This document shows positions 7,666 through 16,350 of a stretch of DNA of 64,000 bases, piece by piece (position 1 is the stretch's first letter; each line of letters begins with the position of its first letter). Made by a program: the position numbers and the translations under genes. Source of the stretch: DATBDE01 sp036270095. Its GTDB lineage: Bacteria > Actinomycetota > Thermoleophilia > Solirubrobacterales > Solirubrobacteraceae. The stretch spans positions 1-64,000 of the forward strand of contig DATBDE010000076.1 of the NCBI GenBank assembly GCA_036270095.1, in the 5' to 3' direction. The notes under the pieces were generated by a model that saw nothing but the letters and a program-made list of their open reading frames with translations, did not search any database and was not told the origin of the DNA.

Positions 7666-8868
7666 TTAGACGAAGGCCCCGACGCCGGTGATGTCGCGGC
7701 CGACGAGGAGCGTCTGGATCGCCTCCGTCCCTTCGTAGGTGTAGATCGCCTCGATGTCCGACATGTGCCGGATGACGTGGTACTCGAGCAGCAGCCCGTT
7801 GCCGCCGAGAAGGTTGCGCGCCTCCGCGGTGACCTGCCGCGCCTTGACGGTGTTGTTGAGCTTGGCCAGCGCAGCGATCGCGTCCGAGAGCCCGCCCGCC
7901 TCCATCAGCCGCCCGAGGCGCAGGCAGTAGAGCTGCATCGCCGTCACGTCGGCGAGCATGTGCACGAGCCGCTCCTGGACCAGCTGGAAGCGCACGAGCT
8001 CGCTGCCGAACTGCTTGCGCCGGCGCGTGTACGTGAGCGCGGTGTCGTAGGCGGCGACGGCGTGGCCGAGCGCCGCCCAGGCGCAGGTCTGACGGGTCGA
8101 GCGCAGCACCTTGGCGGTGTCGCCGAAGCCGTTGGCGCCCGGGAGCCGGTCCTCGGCCGGGACGCGCACGTCGGACAGGGTGATGTCGGCCTGCCACGCC
8201 GCCCGCAGCGCCCCCTTGCCCTCGATCACGCTGGCCTGGAAGCCGGGGTCGGAGGGGTCGACGAGGAAGCCCTTGACCTTGCCGTCCTCGGTGTCGCGCG
8301 CCCACACCACGACCACGTCGGCCACCGTGGCCAGGCCGATCCAGCGCTTGGCGCCGTTGAGCAGGTACGTCTCGCCGTCGCGCCGCGCCGAGGTCTCGAG
8401 CGAGACCGAGTCCGAACCGTGCTCGGGCTCGGTCAGCGCGAAGGCGCCCAGCTTGTCCGTGCGCGCCATCGCCGGCAGCCAGCGCTGCTTTTGCTCCTCG
8501 GATCCGAGCATTGCGATCGAGCGCATGGCCAGCCCGGCCTGCACCCCGAGCGCGGTCCCAAGGCTGCCGTCGCCGCGGTTGAGCTCCATGTGCACGAGCC
8601 CGGCGGCGATCGGGCTCATGTCCGGACAGCCGTAGCCTTCGATCCCGTCGCCGACCAGCCCCAGCTCGCCCAGCCGGTGCACGAGTTCGAGCGGCAGCTC
8701 GGCGCGCTCCCAGTAGTCGCTGATGACCGGCAGGACCTCCTCCTCGACGAATCGGCGCGTGCGGTCCAGGTAGTCGCGCTCGGCCTCGGTCAGGTCGGGC
8801 CGGATCAGCAGGTAGTCCGTGCCCAGCGCCTTGCCGATGTCCGCCGTCGCGGTCGCCTCGGTGGTCAT
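7666..8868 (-). CDS. Acyl-CoA dehydrogenase, glutaryl-CoA-dehydrogenase-like
   Basis: The 400-residue protein has the standard acyl-CoA dehydrogenase layout. There is a helical N-domain (LTEAERDYLDRTRRFVEEEV), a beta domain with FALTEPEHGSD (FAD-binding signature) and GAKRWIG, and a C-terminal helical domain with RRKQFGSELVRFQLVQERL and LLGGNGLLLEYHVIRHM. The final YTYEGTEAIQTLLVGRDITG carries the Glu usually serving as catalytic base in glutaryl-CoA dehydrogenases. The enzyme oxidises an acyl-CoA to the enoyl-CoA with FAD and passes electrons to ETF; the exact substrate is not readable. The ATG at 8868 excludes a poorly coding 54-residue leader. It is divergent from the acyl-CoA ligase, sharing a 121-base promoter region, and is followed at 11 bases by the LuxR regulator. 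Confidence 0.9.
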   Translation of the reverse strand: MTTEATATADIGKALGTDYLLIRPDLTEAERDYLDRTRRFVEEEVLPVISDYWERAELPLELVHRLGELGLVGDGIEGYGCPDMSPIAAGLVHMELNRGDGSLGTALGVQAGLAMRSIAMLGSEEQKQRWLPAMARTDKLGAFALTEPEHGSDSVSLETSARRDGETYLLNGAKRWIGLATVADVVVVWARDTEDGKVKGFLVDPSDPGFQASVIEGKGALRAAWQADITLSDVRVPAEDRLPGANGFGDTAKVLRSTRQTCAWAALGHAVAAYDTALTYTRRRKQFGSELVRFQLVQERLVHMLADVTAMQLYCLRLGRLMEAGGLSDAIAALAKLNNTVKARQVTAEARNLLGGNGLLLEYHVIRHMSDIEAIYTYEGTEAIQTLLVGRDITGVGAFV

Positions 8869-8974
8869 CGCGCCGATTCTCGCCCTGCCCTTGCGCTGCG
8901 CGCTCGTGCCCAAGTCCCAAACAGGGCCGCGACGGTTGGTCGGGCCGCCCATAGGCAGTGCGCCGAGCCGGCCG

Positions 8975-8980
8975 TAGCGT
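8975..8980 (+). promoter_or_regulatory. -10 element TAGCGT of the acyl-CoA ligase gene
   Basis: TAGCGT lies 9 bases before the GTG at 8990 and no Shine-Dalgarno is present, which fits a leaderless GTG start. The upstream region (8885-8956) shares three short words with the carboxylase/PHA-synthase promoter region. Confidence 0.5.
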
Positions 8981-8989
8981 CTCGGCGCA

Positions 8990-10666
8990 GTGGCACAGAC
9001 CGACAGCATGAGGGCGACCACTGCGGCCACGGTCGGGCAGGCCTTTCAGGCCACCGCGACCGCCTTTGCCGGCGCGCCCGCCCTGCGCACGCCCGACGGC
9101 GCGGTCGCCCTCACCTGGGACGGCTATGCCCAGCGCGTGCGCGAGGTGGCCGCCGGGCTGGCCGGCCTCGGCCTGCAACGCGGCGACACCGTGGCCTGCT
9201 GGCTGTCCAACCGCCCCGAATTCCACATCGCCGACGCGGCGGCCATGCACCTGGGCGCCGCGTCGTTCTCGGTCTACCCGACCTACACGGCCGAGCAGGG
9301 CGAGCACGTCGTCGGTGACGCCGGCGCGCGCATCCTCATCACCGAGCCGCAGTTCCTCGAGCGGGCCCTTGCGGTCCGCGACGCCGGGCGCACGGCGGTC
9401 GGGCCGGTCGTCGTCCTCGACGACAGTGCGGACGCCGGGACGCTCGAGTGGGCCGAGCTGCCCGGGTGCGCCGAGCCGGGGTTCGACTTCGAGGCGCGCG
9501 CGGCCGCGGTATCGCCCGATGACCTCCTGACCCTCATCTACACCTCCGGCACGACCGGGCCGCCCAAGGGCGTCCAGATCACCCACGGCAACGTCATGTC
9601 GTTGCTCGCGTCGCTGTCGGACCGCCTCGGCCTCCCGGACGGGATCCGCGCGATCTCGTGGCTGCCGATGGCGCACGTGGCCGAGCGGCTGTGCACCCAC
9701 TACTTCCCGATCGTCCACGGCTGGAGCGTCACCACCTGCCCGAACCCGAAGGCCATCGCCGGGCTCATCCCCGAGGTGCGGCCCGAGTTCTTCTTCTCGC
9801 CGCCGCGGCTGTGGGAGAAGCTGCGCGCCGGCGTGCTGGCCTCGAGCGGCGACATGCCCGAGGGGGACGCTGCCGCCGCTGCGCTGCGGGCGATCGGCTT
9901 CGACGCGCTGCGCGTGGCGATCGTGGGCGCGGCGCCCTGCCCGCCCGAGGTGGTGCGCTTCTGGCACGCGCTCGGCGTGTGCCTGTGCGAGGTCTACGGC
10001 ATGTCCGAGACCACCGGCGTGGCCACGGTCAACCCGCCCGATGCCGTGCGCATCGGCACGGTCGGCCCGCCGCTGCCCGACGTCGAGGTCCGGCTGGGGG
10101 AGGCCGGCGAGGTGCTCGTGCGCGGCGCCAACGTCATGCGCGGCTACCGCAACCTGCCCGAGAAGACCGCGGAGGCGCTCGACGCCGAGGGCTGGCTGCA
10201 CACGGGCGACGTGGGCGCGTTCGACGACGCCGGCTACCTGAAGATCGTCGACCGCATCAAGGAGATCATCATCAGCGCGGCGGGCAAGAACATGTCGCCG
10301 GCCAACATCGAGGCCGAGCTGAAGACGAGCGGCCGGCTCATCGGCCAGGCCTGCTGCATCGGCGACGCCCGGCCCTACAACGTCGCGCTCATCACCCTCG
10401 ACCCGGACGCGGCCACCGCGTTCGCGGCCGGCCACGGCATCGCGCCCGACACCGTGGTCACCGACGACGTCGTCCGCGCGGAAGTCGCGGCCGCGGTGGA
10501 GGAGGCCAACACGCGACTGGCCCGCGTCGAACAGGTCCGCAAGTTCACGATCCTGCCCGAGGACTGGGTTGCCGACGGCGACGAGCTCACGCCGACCATG
10601 AAGCTCAAGCGCGCGGCGATCACCGCGAAGTACGCGCGCGAAATCGAAGCGCTGTACGCCGGCTGA
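8990..10666 (+). CDS. AMP-forming acyl-CoA ligase (FadD/long-chain type)
   Basis: The 558-residue adenylate-forming enzyme activates a carboxylic acid to its CoA thioester using ATP. The P-loop motif LIYTSGTTGPPKG is at about residue 182, followed by SWLPMAHVAER, the A5 motif EVYGMSETTG, the TGD motif GWLHTGDVG, and the hinge region VDRIKEIIISAAGKNMSP. The ISAAGKNMSPANIE form is typical of long-chain or FadD15-like ligases. The C-terminal Lys of the acyl-adenylation step lies in TPTMKLKRAAI. It starts at GTG 8990; an ATG six codons later is possible. The enzyme could activate a keto acid made by the adjacent carboxylase or a fatty acid. It faces the carboxylase operon convergently, nine bases apart. 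Confidence 0.9.
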   Translation: MAQTDSMRATTAATVGQAFQATATAFAGAPALRTPDGAVALTWDGYAQRVREVAAGLAGLGLQRGDTVACWLSNRPEFHIADAAAMHLGAASFSVYPTYTAEQGEHVVGDAGARILITEPQFLERALAVRDAGRTAVGPVVVLDDSADAGTLEWAELPGCAEPGFDFEARAAAVSPDDLLTLIYTSGTTGPPKGVQITHGNVMSLLASLSDRLGLPDGIRAISWLPMAHVAERLCTHYFPIVHGWSVTTCPNPKAIAGLIPEVRPEFFFSPPRLWEKLRAGVLASSGDMPEGDAAAAALRAIGFDALRVAIVGAAPCPPEVVRFWHALGVCLCEVYGMSETTGVATVNPPDAVRIGTVGPPLPDVEVRLGEAGEVLVRGANVMRGYRNLPEKTAEALDAEGWLHTGDVGAFDDAGYLKIVDRIKEIIISAAGKNMSPANIEAELKTSGRLIGQACCIGDARPYNVALITLDPDAATAFAAGHGIAPDTVVTDDVVRAEVAAAVEEANTRLARVEQVRKFTILPEDWVADGDELTPTMKLKRAAITAKYAREIEALYAG

Positions 10667-10673
10667 GCCGGCG
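10657..10673. terminator. Hairpin between convergent ligase and carboxylase operons
   Basis: CGCCGGC, TGA and GCCGGCG make a 7-bp stem whose 3-base loop is the ligase stop codon. It sits three bases before the stop of the facing gene and could terminate both. There is no T tract. Confidence 0.4.
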
Positions 10674-10675
10674 CT

Positions 10676-11512
10676 TCAGCCGATTTCCCGCACGCGCGCC
10701 ATGACGGCGTCGGGGTCGGCCTCCGCGGGCACGACCGCGACGACCGCGCCGCCCTCGACCTCGGGCAGCGGTCCCGCCTCCAGCCACCCCTTGGCGACCA
10801 GGCCCCAGGATCCAGCAGGCCGCGCCGGCGGCTCGCTGCCCAGCCAGCCGGCCACGCCCTCGACGGCGCCGCCCGGCCACGCCGGCGCGCGGTCGGAGCG
10901 CACCCACACCGGCCACTCGTAGTGCGCGGCCACGTTGAGCACGGGCCGGTAGGCGTCGGCGCCTGCGAGCGCGCCGGCCTCGGTGGCAGCCTCATCGAGG
11001 ACGAGCGCGTCCACGGGGGCGCCGGCGAAGGCGCGCAGGAAGTCGGCGACGTACATCGAGGCGGTGTCGACGTGGTCGGGGTCGGGCGGCGCACCGTCGC
11101 CCGCCGGCGCGCCCGCCTGCTCGGCGGCCGTGGCCATCCACCGGGCCGGCGAAGGGATCGACAGGGCCACCGGCGCCCCACCTCCGGCGCCGGCAATCGC
11201 CGCCAGGGCGTCGGTCGCCGTCGCCCGCAGCCGATCGTCGGCCAGCAGCGTGCGCAGCGCGAAGGCGACCCGGCTGCGGCGTGCCATCGCCTCAGCCAGG
11301 GCCGGGTCGCCGGACACCCGCTGCGCGCTCAGGTCGCCGACGTCGACGACGACGGCGTCGGAGCCGAACATGCCCTGCGCCTTGCCGAAGAACGAGCCCA
11401 GCTCGCCCGGCGCCGTCCACGGGACGGCGCCGCCGCCGAGCAGCTTCTCGCGGCAGTAGGCCAGCGAGTCGAACCACACCGGCGCTGCGCGGCCGGAGGG
11501 CGCGGGGATCAC
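10676..11512 (-). CDS. Fifth gene of the ketone-carboxylase operon, 278 aa, possible epsilon-like subunit
   Basis: No clear family signature is visible. The 278-residue protein has alternating helix/strand character reminiscent of a TIM barrel of the uroporphyrinogen decarboxylase/MetE type (VALSIPSPARWMATAAEQAG, ASMYVADFLRAFAGAPVDAL), but I would not name it on that alone. Its GTG start overlaps the HyuB-like stop by four bases (GTGA), so it is translationally coupled to the carboxylase genes and is the last gene of the operon. As I recall, acetophenone carboxylase has a separate fifth subunit of about 34 kDa encoded last in its operon. Position and size (about 29 kDa) make this protein a candidate equivalent, which is inference only. 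No signal peptide is present. Confidence 0.6.
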   Translation of the reverse strand: MIPAPSGRAAPVWFDSLAYCREKLLGGGAVPWTAPGELGSFFGKAQGMFGSDAVVVDVGDLSAQRVSGDPALAEAMARRSRVAFALRTLLADDRLRATATDALAAIAGAGGGAPVALSIPSPARWMATAAEQAGAPAGDGAPPDPDHVDTASMYVADFLRAFAGAPVDALVLDEAATEAGALAGADAYRPVLNVAAHYEWPVWVRSDRAPAWPGGAVEGVAGWLGSEPPARPAGSWGLVAKGWLEAGPLPEVEGGAVVAVVPAEADPDAVMARVREIG

Positions 11513-13785
11513 GCGCTTCCCTCCAGCTCGGCCACCCGTGCCTGGAGCACTGCGATCGCGAGGTCCTTCGGGTCGGGCAGGTAGATGGGCGGGATCTCGG
11601 CCATCGGCCCCTTGACCCGCGCCGGCCCCTGCGTCGACCAAGCGGTCGCGTGGATGACCGCGTTGTCGTCGCCCCAGGACCCGTAGTAGGGCAGGTGCTC
11701 GGGGGGCTCGGGCGTGTTCCACCGCGCGACGAAGTCGGCGTACGGCACGCCGCGCAGCTTGCGCGCCTCGCGCTCGGCCGCCCGCGCGGCCTCGGTTGCC
11801 TCAGCGTCGACGGCGAGGGTCTCCTCGTCGAAGGCCAGGAAGTAGATCTCGCGGGCCGTGGCGGGGGAGATGTAGTCGGCCTCGAGGTCGGCCATGACCA
11901 GCTCGGGGTCGCGCTCGAGCACGTCGCCGTACCCGCCGCCCGAGCCCTGGGAGATGAGGTAGACCTCGCCCTCGTCGGCCAGCTCGTAGCCCATGCCCAT
12001 GTGGTGCGTCGAGTAGCGCGCGCCCGTGAACCGCTGCTCGTTCATGAGCCGCTCGAAGTCGAAGTCCCAGCTCGACGGGTCGTCGTCGAGGTAGTCAAAG
12101 ACGTTGACGCCCTTGATCTTGGCCAGCGGGTAGGTGCAGCACCCGTAGCCGCCCATGACCCCCATGACCGAGGGGAACTTGGAGCCGTGGGAGACCGTCG
12201 CGTAGCCCCAGAGCTGGCTGCCGCGGTGGGAGACCGCCATCTCGTAGCCCATGCCTCCGCGGAACTTCCCGAAGGCCTGGTTGTCCCGCTTGATCTTCTT
12301 GGAGACCAGCTGCATGAGCGGGACCTCGTCCTCGATCAGCTCCTGCTCGCCGATGTCGGCCATGGCGGCGAAGAACGGCGCCATCGACGCCTCGCCGTCG
12401 CGGTAGGCGCGCGCGCCCCCGCCCATGCCGTTCAGGTCGGCGCACACGTTGCCGACGAGCTCGCCGTGCTGGGTAAGGCCGCCGTAGAGGAACGTGTTGA
12501 TCTCGTTGAACCACGGCGCCATCACCGACGAGTGCTTCTCGGGGCACGAGTACTGGAGCTTGGCCAGCAGCGACTGGGGGCCGGAGAACCCCATGAAGCT
12601 GCCCTGCAGGCTCTGCCCGAGCGGCGCATCGAACCCCGGGTCCAGCGCGCTGCCGGGGTCGGTCACGACCTCGACCGGGTTCATCACGCTGATCCCGCGC
12701 GGGAGGTCGGGCCAGAAGAACCCGAGCAGCGCCTGCGAGGGCCCGCACTTGGCTGCGCCCAACGTCGCGTTGAAGGCGCGGTTGAGGAACTGCGGCGCGG
12801 TGCCCCGCCAGTCGATCACGAGCCGGTCGCCCGAGACCGTGATGGCGCACGGGTACTTGAGCAGCACGTTCTCGCGTAGCGTCGAGTCGGAGAAGAAGTT
12901 GACCCGGTACGTCCCGTCGGGAAGCTCGGAGATGCGCCGGCGCGCCTCGGCCTCGACATCCTCGAGCGACTTGCGCAGCGAGGCGATGAAGTTGTCGCGC
13001 CCGACCTCCTCCACCAGCGCGAGCACGCGCTCCTTGATCCGCAGGGCGGCGTACAGCTTCACCTTCATGTCCTGGTACTGCAGCTTGGGCTCGCGCGTGG
13101 AGTTCTGCAGGAAGGTCAGGAGGTCGCGCCGGATCTCGTTGTTCTCGACGCACTTGAACGGGCTCATCCGAAGCCCGTCGTCGAAGGCCGACTCGGAGCT
13201 CGACGGCATCCCGCCCGGCTCCTTGGCGCCGTTCTCGCCCTCGTGCACGACGGTGGCGACGTAGGCGATGAGCTCGCCGTCGTGGAAGACCGGGAGGATC
13301 ATGCTCTGGTCGGTGTTGTGGATGTTCCCGTAGCGGGCGTCGTTGTGGATGAACGCGTCGCCATCGTGCACGCCCACCGTGGGCTCTTTGAGCCAGTACT
13401 TGTTGATGAAGCGGACCGGGTAGTGCAGGACCGACGCGAAGGCGAGGACGCCTCCGGTGGAAATGTGGGCGAGGTCACCGGAGGCCGTGTAGACCGCGCT
13501 GGTCAGGTCGCCCCACTTGGCCCCGGGCGCGGCGCCGGTCTGCTCCATCATCTCGAACGCCTCGTCCAGGCCGGCGACGATGCGCTTGCGCACGCGGTCG
13601 AGCTCGTAGGCGTCCAGGCCGCTGGACAGCAGCCGCTCCTCCTCGGCGGTGCGCGCCTGCATGCCGTGGTCGCGCATGATCTCGGGGTCGGGCCCGAGGA
13701 ACAGCGTGGTCTCGGCCAGGAACTTGTCCACGCGCGCTTGGTCGTCGGCCGAGAGCGGCGCGGAGACGGCAGCGGACGGGGTCAT
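11509..13785 (-). CDS. HyuB-like large subunit of ATP-dependent ketone carboxylase (acetone/acetophenone carboxylase type)
   Basis: The 758-residue protein belongs to the hydantoinase B/oxoprolinase family, at the length seen for acetone and acetophenone carboxylase subunits. Typical segments are DAFIHNDARYGNIHNTDQSM near residue 160, FFSDSTLRENVLLKYPCAIT, and GQSLQGSFMGFSGPQSLLAK. Late in the protein come GKFRGGMGYEMAV and QGSGGGYGDVLERDP, a Gly-rich signature of the family. In the carboxylases, this subunit works with a HyuA-type ATPase to carboxylate an enol phosphate. The ATG at 13785 overlaps the upstream HyuA-like stop (ATGA), and the gene's own stop overlaps the next start (GTGA), so stoichiometric cotranslation is likely. 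A hydantoinase or 5-oxoprolinase is less likely because a zinc-type gamma gene is present. Confidence 0.85.
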   Translation of the reverse strand: MTPSAAVSAPLSADDQARVDKFLAETTLFLGPDPEIMRDHGMQARTAEEERLLSSGLDAYELDRVRKRIVAGLDEAFEMMEQTGAAPGAKWGDLTSAVYTASGDLAHISTGGVLAFASVLHYPVRFINKYWLKEPTVGVHDGDAFIHNDARYGNIHNTDQSMILPVFHDGELIAYVATVVHEGENGAKEPGGMPSSSESAFDDGLRMSPFKCVENNEIRRDLLTFLQNSTREPKLQYQDMKVKLYAALRIKERVLALVEEVGRDNFIASLRKSLEDVEAEARRRISELPDGTYRVNFFSDSTLRENVLLKYPCAITVSGDRLVIDWRGTAPQFLNRAFNATLGAAKCGPSQALLGFFWPDLPRGISVMNPVEVVTDPGSALDPGFDAPLGQSLQGSFMGFSGPQSLLAKLQYSCPEKHSSVMAPWFNEINTFLYGGLTQHGELVGNVCADLNGMGGGARAYRDGEASMAPFFAAMADIGEQELIEDEVPLMQLVSKKIKRDNQAFGKFRGGMGYEMAVSHRGSQLWGYATVSHGSKFPSVMGVMGGYGCCTYPLAKIKGVNVFDYLDDDPSSWDFDFERLMNEQRFTGARYSTHHMGMGYELADEGEVYLISQGSGGGYGDVLERDPELVMADLEADYISPATAREIYFLAFDEETLAVDAEATEAARAAEREARKLRGVPYADFVARWNTPEPPEHLPYYGSWGDDNAVIHATAWSTQGPARVKGPMAEIPPIYLPDPKDLAIAVLQARVAELEGSA

Positions 13786-15923
13786 GACGGCTCTCCTTCG
13801 GTCTTGAGGAACCAGATCGCGCCGTGGGCGCCGGTCTGCAGGCGCCAGCCCGGCTCGACGAGGTAGGTCGTCGTCGGGGTGGTGACCACACCGGGGCCGG
13901 CGACGACGAGCCCGGGCGCGAGCGCCGTCTCGTCGTAGACCGGCGTGGCCACCGCGCCGTCGAGGCCGGGGAACGAGCACGACCGCTCACCGACCGGTGT
14001 CGCCGGCTCAGGCTCGCCGGCCGGCAGCGAGGCGTCGAACTCCACCGTCTCTCCCTCGACATAGGACGCGACGCGGATGGTGGTGATGCGGATGCCCGCC
14101 TCGGGGGACTCGCTGCCCGAGCCGAAGCGGCGGCCGAAGTCGTCGGCGAAGAGCTCGATGAGGTCAAGCACGTCGCTGACCTCGCGCAGGCGCGTGTCCT
14201 TGGCCACCACCGCGGTGGTCACGAGCTGGTTGCCGTAGCGCATGTCGAGCTCGAGCCGATGGCGCACGGCGTCGGCGGCCATGCCCTGGCGCTCGAGGTC
14301 GGCCCGGCCCTTGGTCTCGAGCGCCGCGACGATCTCGTTGAACCCGTCGAAGCGGTCAAACAGCGCGCGCGACGTGGCGTCGTAGAGGATCACCGGCACC
14401 GAGCGCTCGTGGATGTGCAGCTGGGGCATGTTGCCCGCGCCGAGCGCCGAGAACACCGAGCTGTACGGCGGCGCCAGTACCCGGCCGATCCCCAGGTGCC
14501 CGGCGATCCCGCAGCAGTGCAGCGGGCCGTTGCCGCCGTAGGCCAGCATGGTGAACTCCTCGGGCAGGTAGCCGCGGGTACGCAGCTCCTTGGCGATCCC
14601 GTTGGCCATCTGCTCGTCGGCCTCGGCCTTGATGAGCTTCGCCACGTCGACCGGCTCGAGGTCGATGTGGTCCATGAAGGCCTCGTCGATCGCGAACTCG
14701 GCCCGCTTGACGTTCAGCGGGATGCGGCCGCCGGCGTACTGCTCGGGGTCGAGGTAGCCGAGCAGCAGGTCCGCGTCGGTGACCGTCGGCGCCATGCCGC
14801 CGCGGTCGTAGCCCGCGGGCCCGGGGTCGGACCCGGCGCTCTCGGGCCCGATCGCCACCGACTGGTGCAGGCGGTCGTACTTGGCGATCGACCCGCCGCC
14901 GGCGCCCAGGGTGACCAGATGGATCATCGGCACGCTGACCAGCCAGCGCTCGATCGTGGGCAGGAAGTCGTAGTGCTTGACCCCGCCCGCGGCCACCAGC
15001 CCGATGTCGAAGCTCGTGCCGCCCATGTCGGTCGCGATCACGCTGCCCAGCCCCGCCTCCTCGGCGAGGTGCTCGCTGGCCTGGATGCCGGCGACCGGGC
15101 CGGAGTGGATGGTCTGCAGCGCGTCGGTCGAGTTGAGCTGCGCCATGCCGCCCGAGTTGTGGATGACGAGCATCGGCTGCGTGTAGCCGTTGTCACGCAG
15201 GTTCTGCTCGAGCTCGGACAGCGCGTGGTACATCGTCGCGTGCAGGAACGCGTCGACGATGGTCGAGGTCGAGCGCACGTACTCGCCCTTGCGCCCCGAG
15301 AGCTGGTGGGAGAGCAGCATCGGGATCGCGCCGAGCTGGTGGGCCGGGTACTCCTCGAGGAAGATCTCCTGGACCCGGAGCTCGTGCGCGGGGTTCTCGA
15401 CCGCGTTGATGAGGCACACGACGAGCGCCTCCGCACCCGCGTCGACGAGTTCGCGCAGCACCCGCCGCACGTCGTCCTCGTCGAGCTCGAGCAGCGTGGT
15501 GCCGCCGTAGTCGACGCGCTCGCGCACCGAGCGGATGAGCCGCTGGGGGACGAGCGGGTCAGGGCGGATGGCGCCCGAGAGGTCGTTCTTGGCCACCTCG
15601 TCCAGCCCCTCGCCGTACCCGCGCCCGCGCGAGAGCGGGATCGTGGCCTCGAACCCGGCGCTGACGATGGCGCCGACCTGCGGGCCCTTGCGCTCGATGA
15701 GCGCGTTGGTGCCCAGCGTGGTGGCGTAGCGCACCGAGTCCACCTGCGCGAGCACGTCGGCGCGCTGCACGGCGAGCGTGCTGCACGCTTGGTCGAGCGC
15801 CTCGTTGAAGCCCTGGGCGAGGTTGTGATGGGTGGTGAGCGCCTTGGCCTGGACGTAGTCGTCCCCCCAGACGCAGAAGCAGTCGGTGAACGTCCCGCCG
15901 ATGTCGACAGAGATCCGCTTCAT
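13782..15923 (-). CDS. HyuA-like ATPase subunit of ketone carboxylase (second paralog)
   Basis: The 713-residue protein is a hydantoinase A/acetone-carboxylase beta-type subunit of the actin-like ATPase fold. It starts MKRISVDIGGTFTDCF, the phosphate-binding loop. It continues with VRYATTLGTNALIERKGPQV, the central ATDMGGTSFDIGLVA loop, TLGAGGGSIAKYD, GPESAGSDPGPAGYDRGG, and AYGGNGPLHCCGIAGHLG near residue 475. Family members couple ATP hydrolysis to phosphorylation of a carbonyl substrate or bicarbonate. A good ribosome site (GGAGGG) precedes the ATG, 19 bases after the small zinc-subunit gene. Two non-identical HyuA paralogs in one operon are unlike simple acetone carboxylase and resemble acetophenone carboxylase. 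Confidence 0.88.
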   Translation of the reverse strand: MKRISVDIGGTFTDCFCVWGDDYVQAKALTTHHNLAQGFNEALDQACSTLAVQRADVLAQVDSVRYATTLGTNALIERKGPQVGAIVSAGFEATIPLSRGRGYGEGLDEVAKNDLSGAIRPDPLVPQRLIRSVRERVDYGGTTLLELDEDDVRRVLRELVDAGAEALVVCLINAVENPAHELRVQEIFLEEYPAHQLGAIPMLLSHQLSGRKGEYVRSTSTIVDAFLHATMYHALSELEQNLRDNGYTQPMLVIHNSGGMAQLNSTDALQTIHSGPVAGIQASEHLAEEAGLGSVIATDMGGTSFDIGLVAAGGVKHYDFLPTIERWLVSVPMIHLVTLGAGGGSIAKYDRLHQSVAIGPESAGSDPGPAGYDRGGMAPTVTDADLLLGYLDPEQYAGGRIPLNVKRAEFAIDEAFMDHIDLEPVDVAKLIKAEADEQMANGIAKELRTRGYLPEEFTMLAYGGNGPLHCCGIAGHLGIGRVLAPPYSSVFSALGAGNMPQLHIHERSVPVILYDATSRALFDRFDGFNEIVAALETKGRADLERQGMAADAVRHRLELDMRYGNQLVTTAVVAKDTRLREVSDVLDLIELFADDFGRRFGSGSESPEAGIRITTIRVASYVEGETVEFDASLPAGEPEPATPVGERSCSFPGLDGAVATPVYDETALAPGLVVAGPGVVTTPTTTYLVEPGWRLQTGAHGAIWFLKTEGEPS

Positions 15924-15942
15924 GGCAACCGTTCCCTCCGGC

Positions 15943-16350
15943 TCAGCCGTGGTTGTGTCGATGGCCCAAGTCGACGGGGACGTCGCGTCCGGCCGCGATC
16001 GTGATGCCCGCCGGGCGGGCCGCCCACTGGGTCTTGAGGGCGTCCACGTCGATCTCCATGTCGAAGGTCGGCGGGTGCCCCGGCGGCAGGTACTCGACCT
16101 CGACCATCGTTCCGCAGCCCGGGCAGTAGAACTCGAGAATCCGGCACCAGGCCGGATCGGGGGCGAAGGTGAACTCGTAGCGCGCGGGGTCGATCAGCGG
16201 CCGGTGGATCTCGCGCGGGTCACGGTCGTGGACCAGCGTCCCCTCCTTGTAGTTGCCGCGCGCCGGCGCGAGGTCGTGGCCGCAGACGCGGCAGTTCCAG
16301 CGCTCGCTGTCGAGGTCGATCTCCAGGTACTCGGTCATGGGGACGCGCAT
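15943..16350 (-). CDS. Small zinc-binding gamma subunit of acetone/acetophenone-type carboxylase
   Basis: The 135-residue protein has the small-subunit hallmarks. There is an N-terminal CRVCGHD pair (CxxC, residues about 20-23) and, later, CRILEFYCPGCG with a second CPGC pair, which together can hold a zinc ion. Between them are NYKEGTLVHDRDPREIH and ARYEFTFAPDPAWCRI, segments I associate with the acetone carboxylase gamma family. The C-terminus ends in a His-rich tail. The size (about 15 kDa) matches the gamma subunit. Its ATG overlaps the upstream HyuA-like stop by one base (TGATG), so coupling is tight. The presence of this gene is the main reason for preferring a ketone carboxylase over a hydantoinase. 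Confidence 0.85.
   Translation of the reverse strand: MRVPMTEYLEIDLDSERWNCRVCGHDLAPARGNYKEGTLVHDRDPREIHRPLIDPARYEFTFAPDPAWCRILEFYCPGCGTMVEVEYLPPGHPPTFDMEIDVDALKTQWAARPAGITIAAGRDVPVDLGHRHNHG

Noticed and set aside
4745..10435. Very long minus-strand frame (1896 codons)
   Set aside because: Only 4745-7654 (LuxR regulator) is coding. The rest is antisense to the acyl-CoA ligase or lies in the wrong frame of the acyl-CoA dehydrogenase gene; it lacks family sequence and is typical of high-GC shadow frames.
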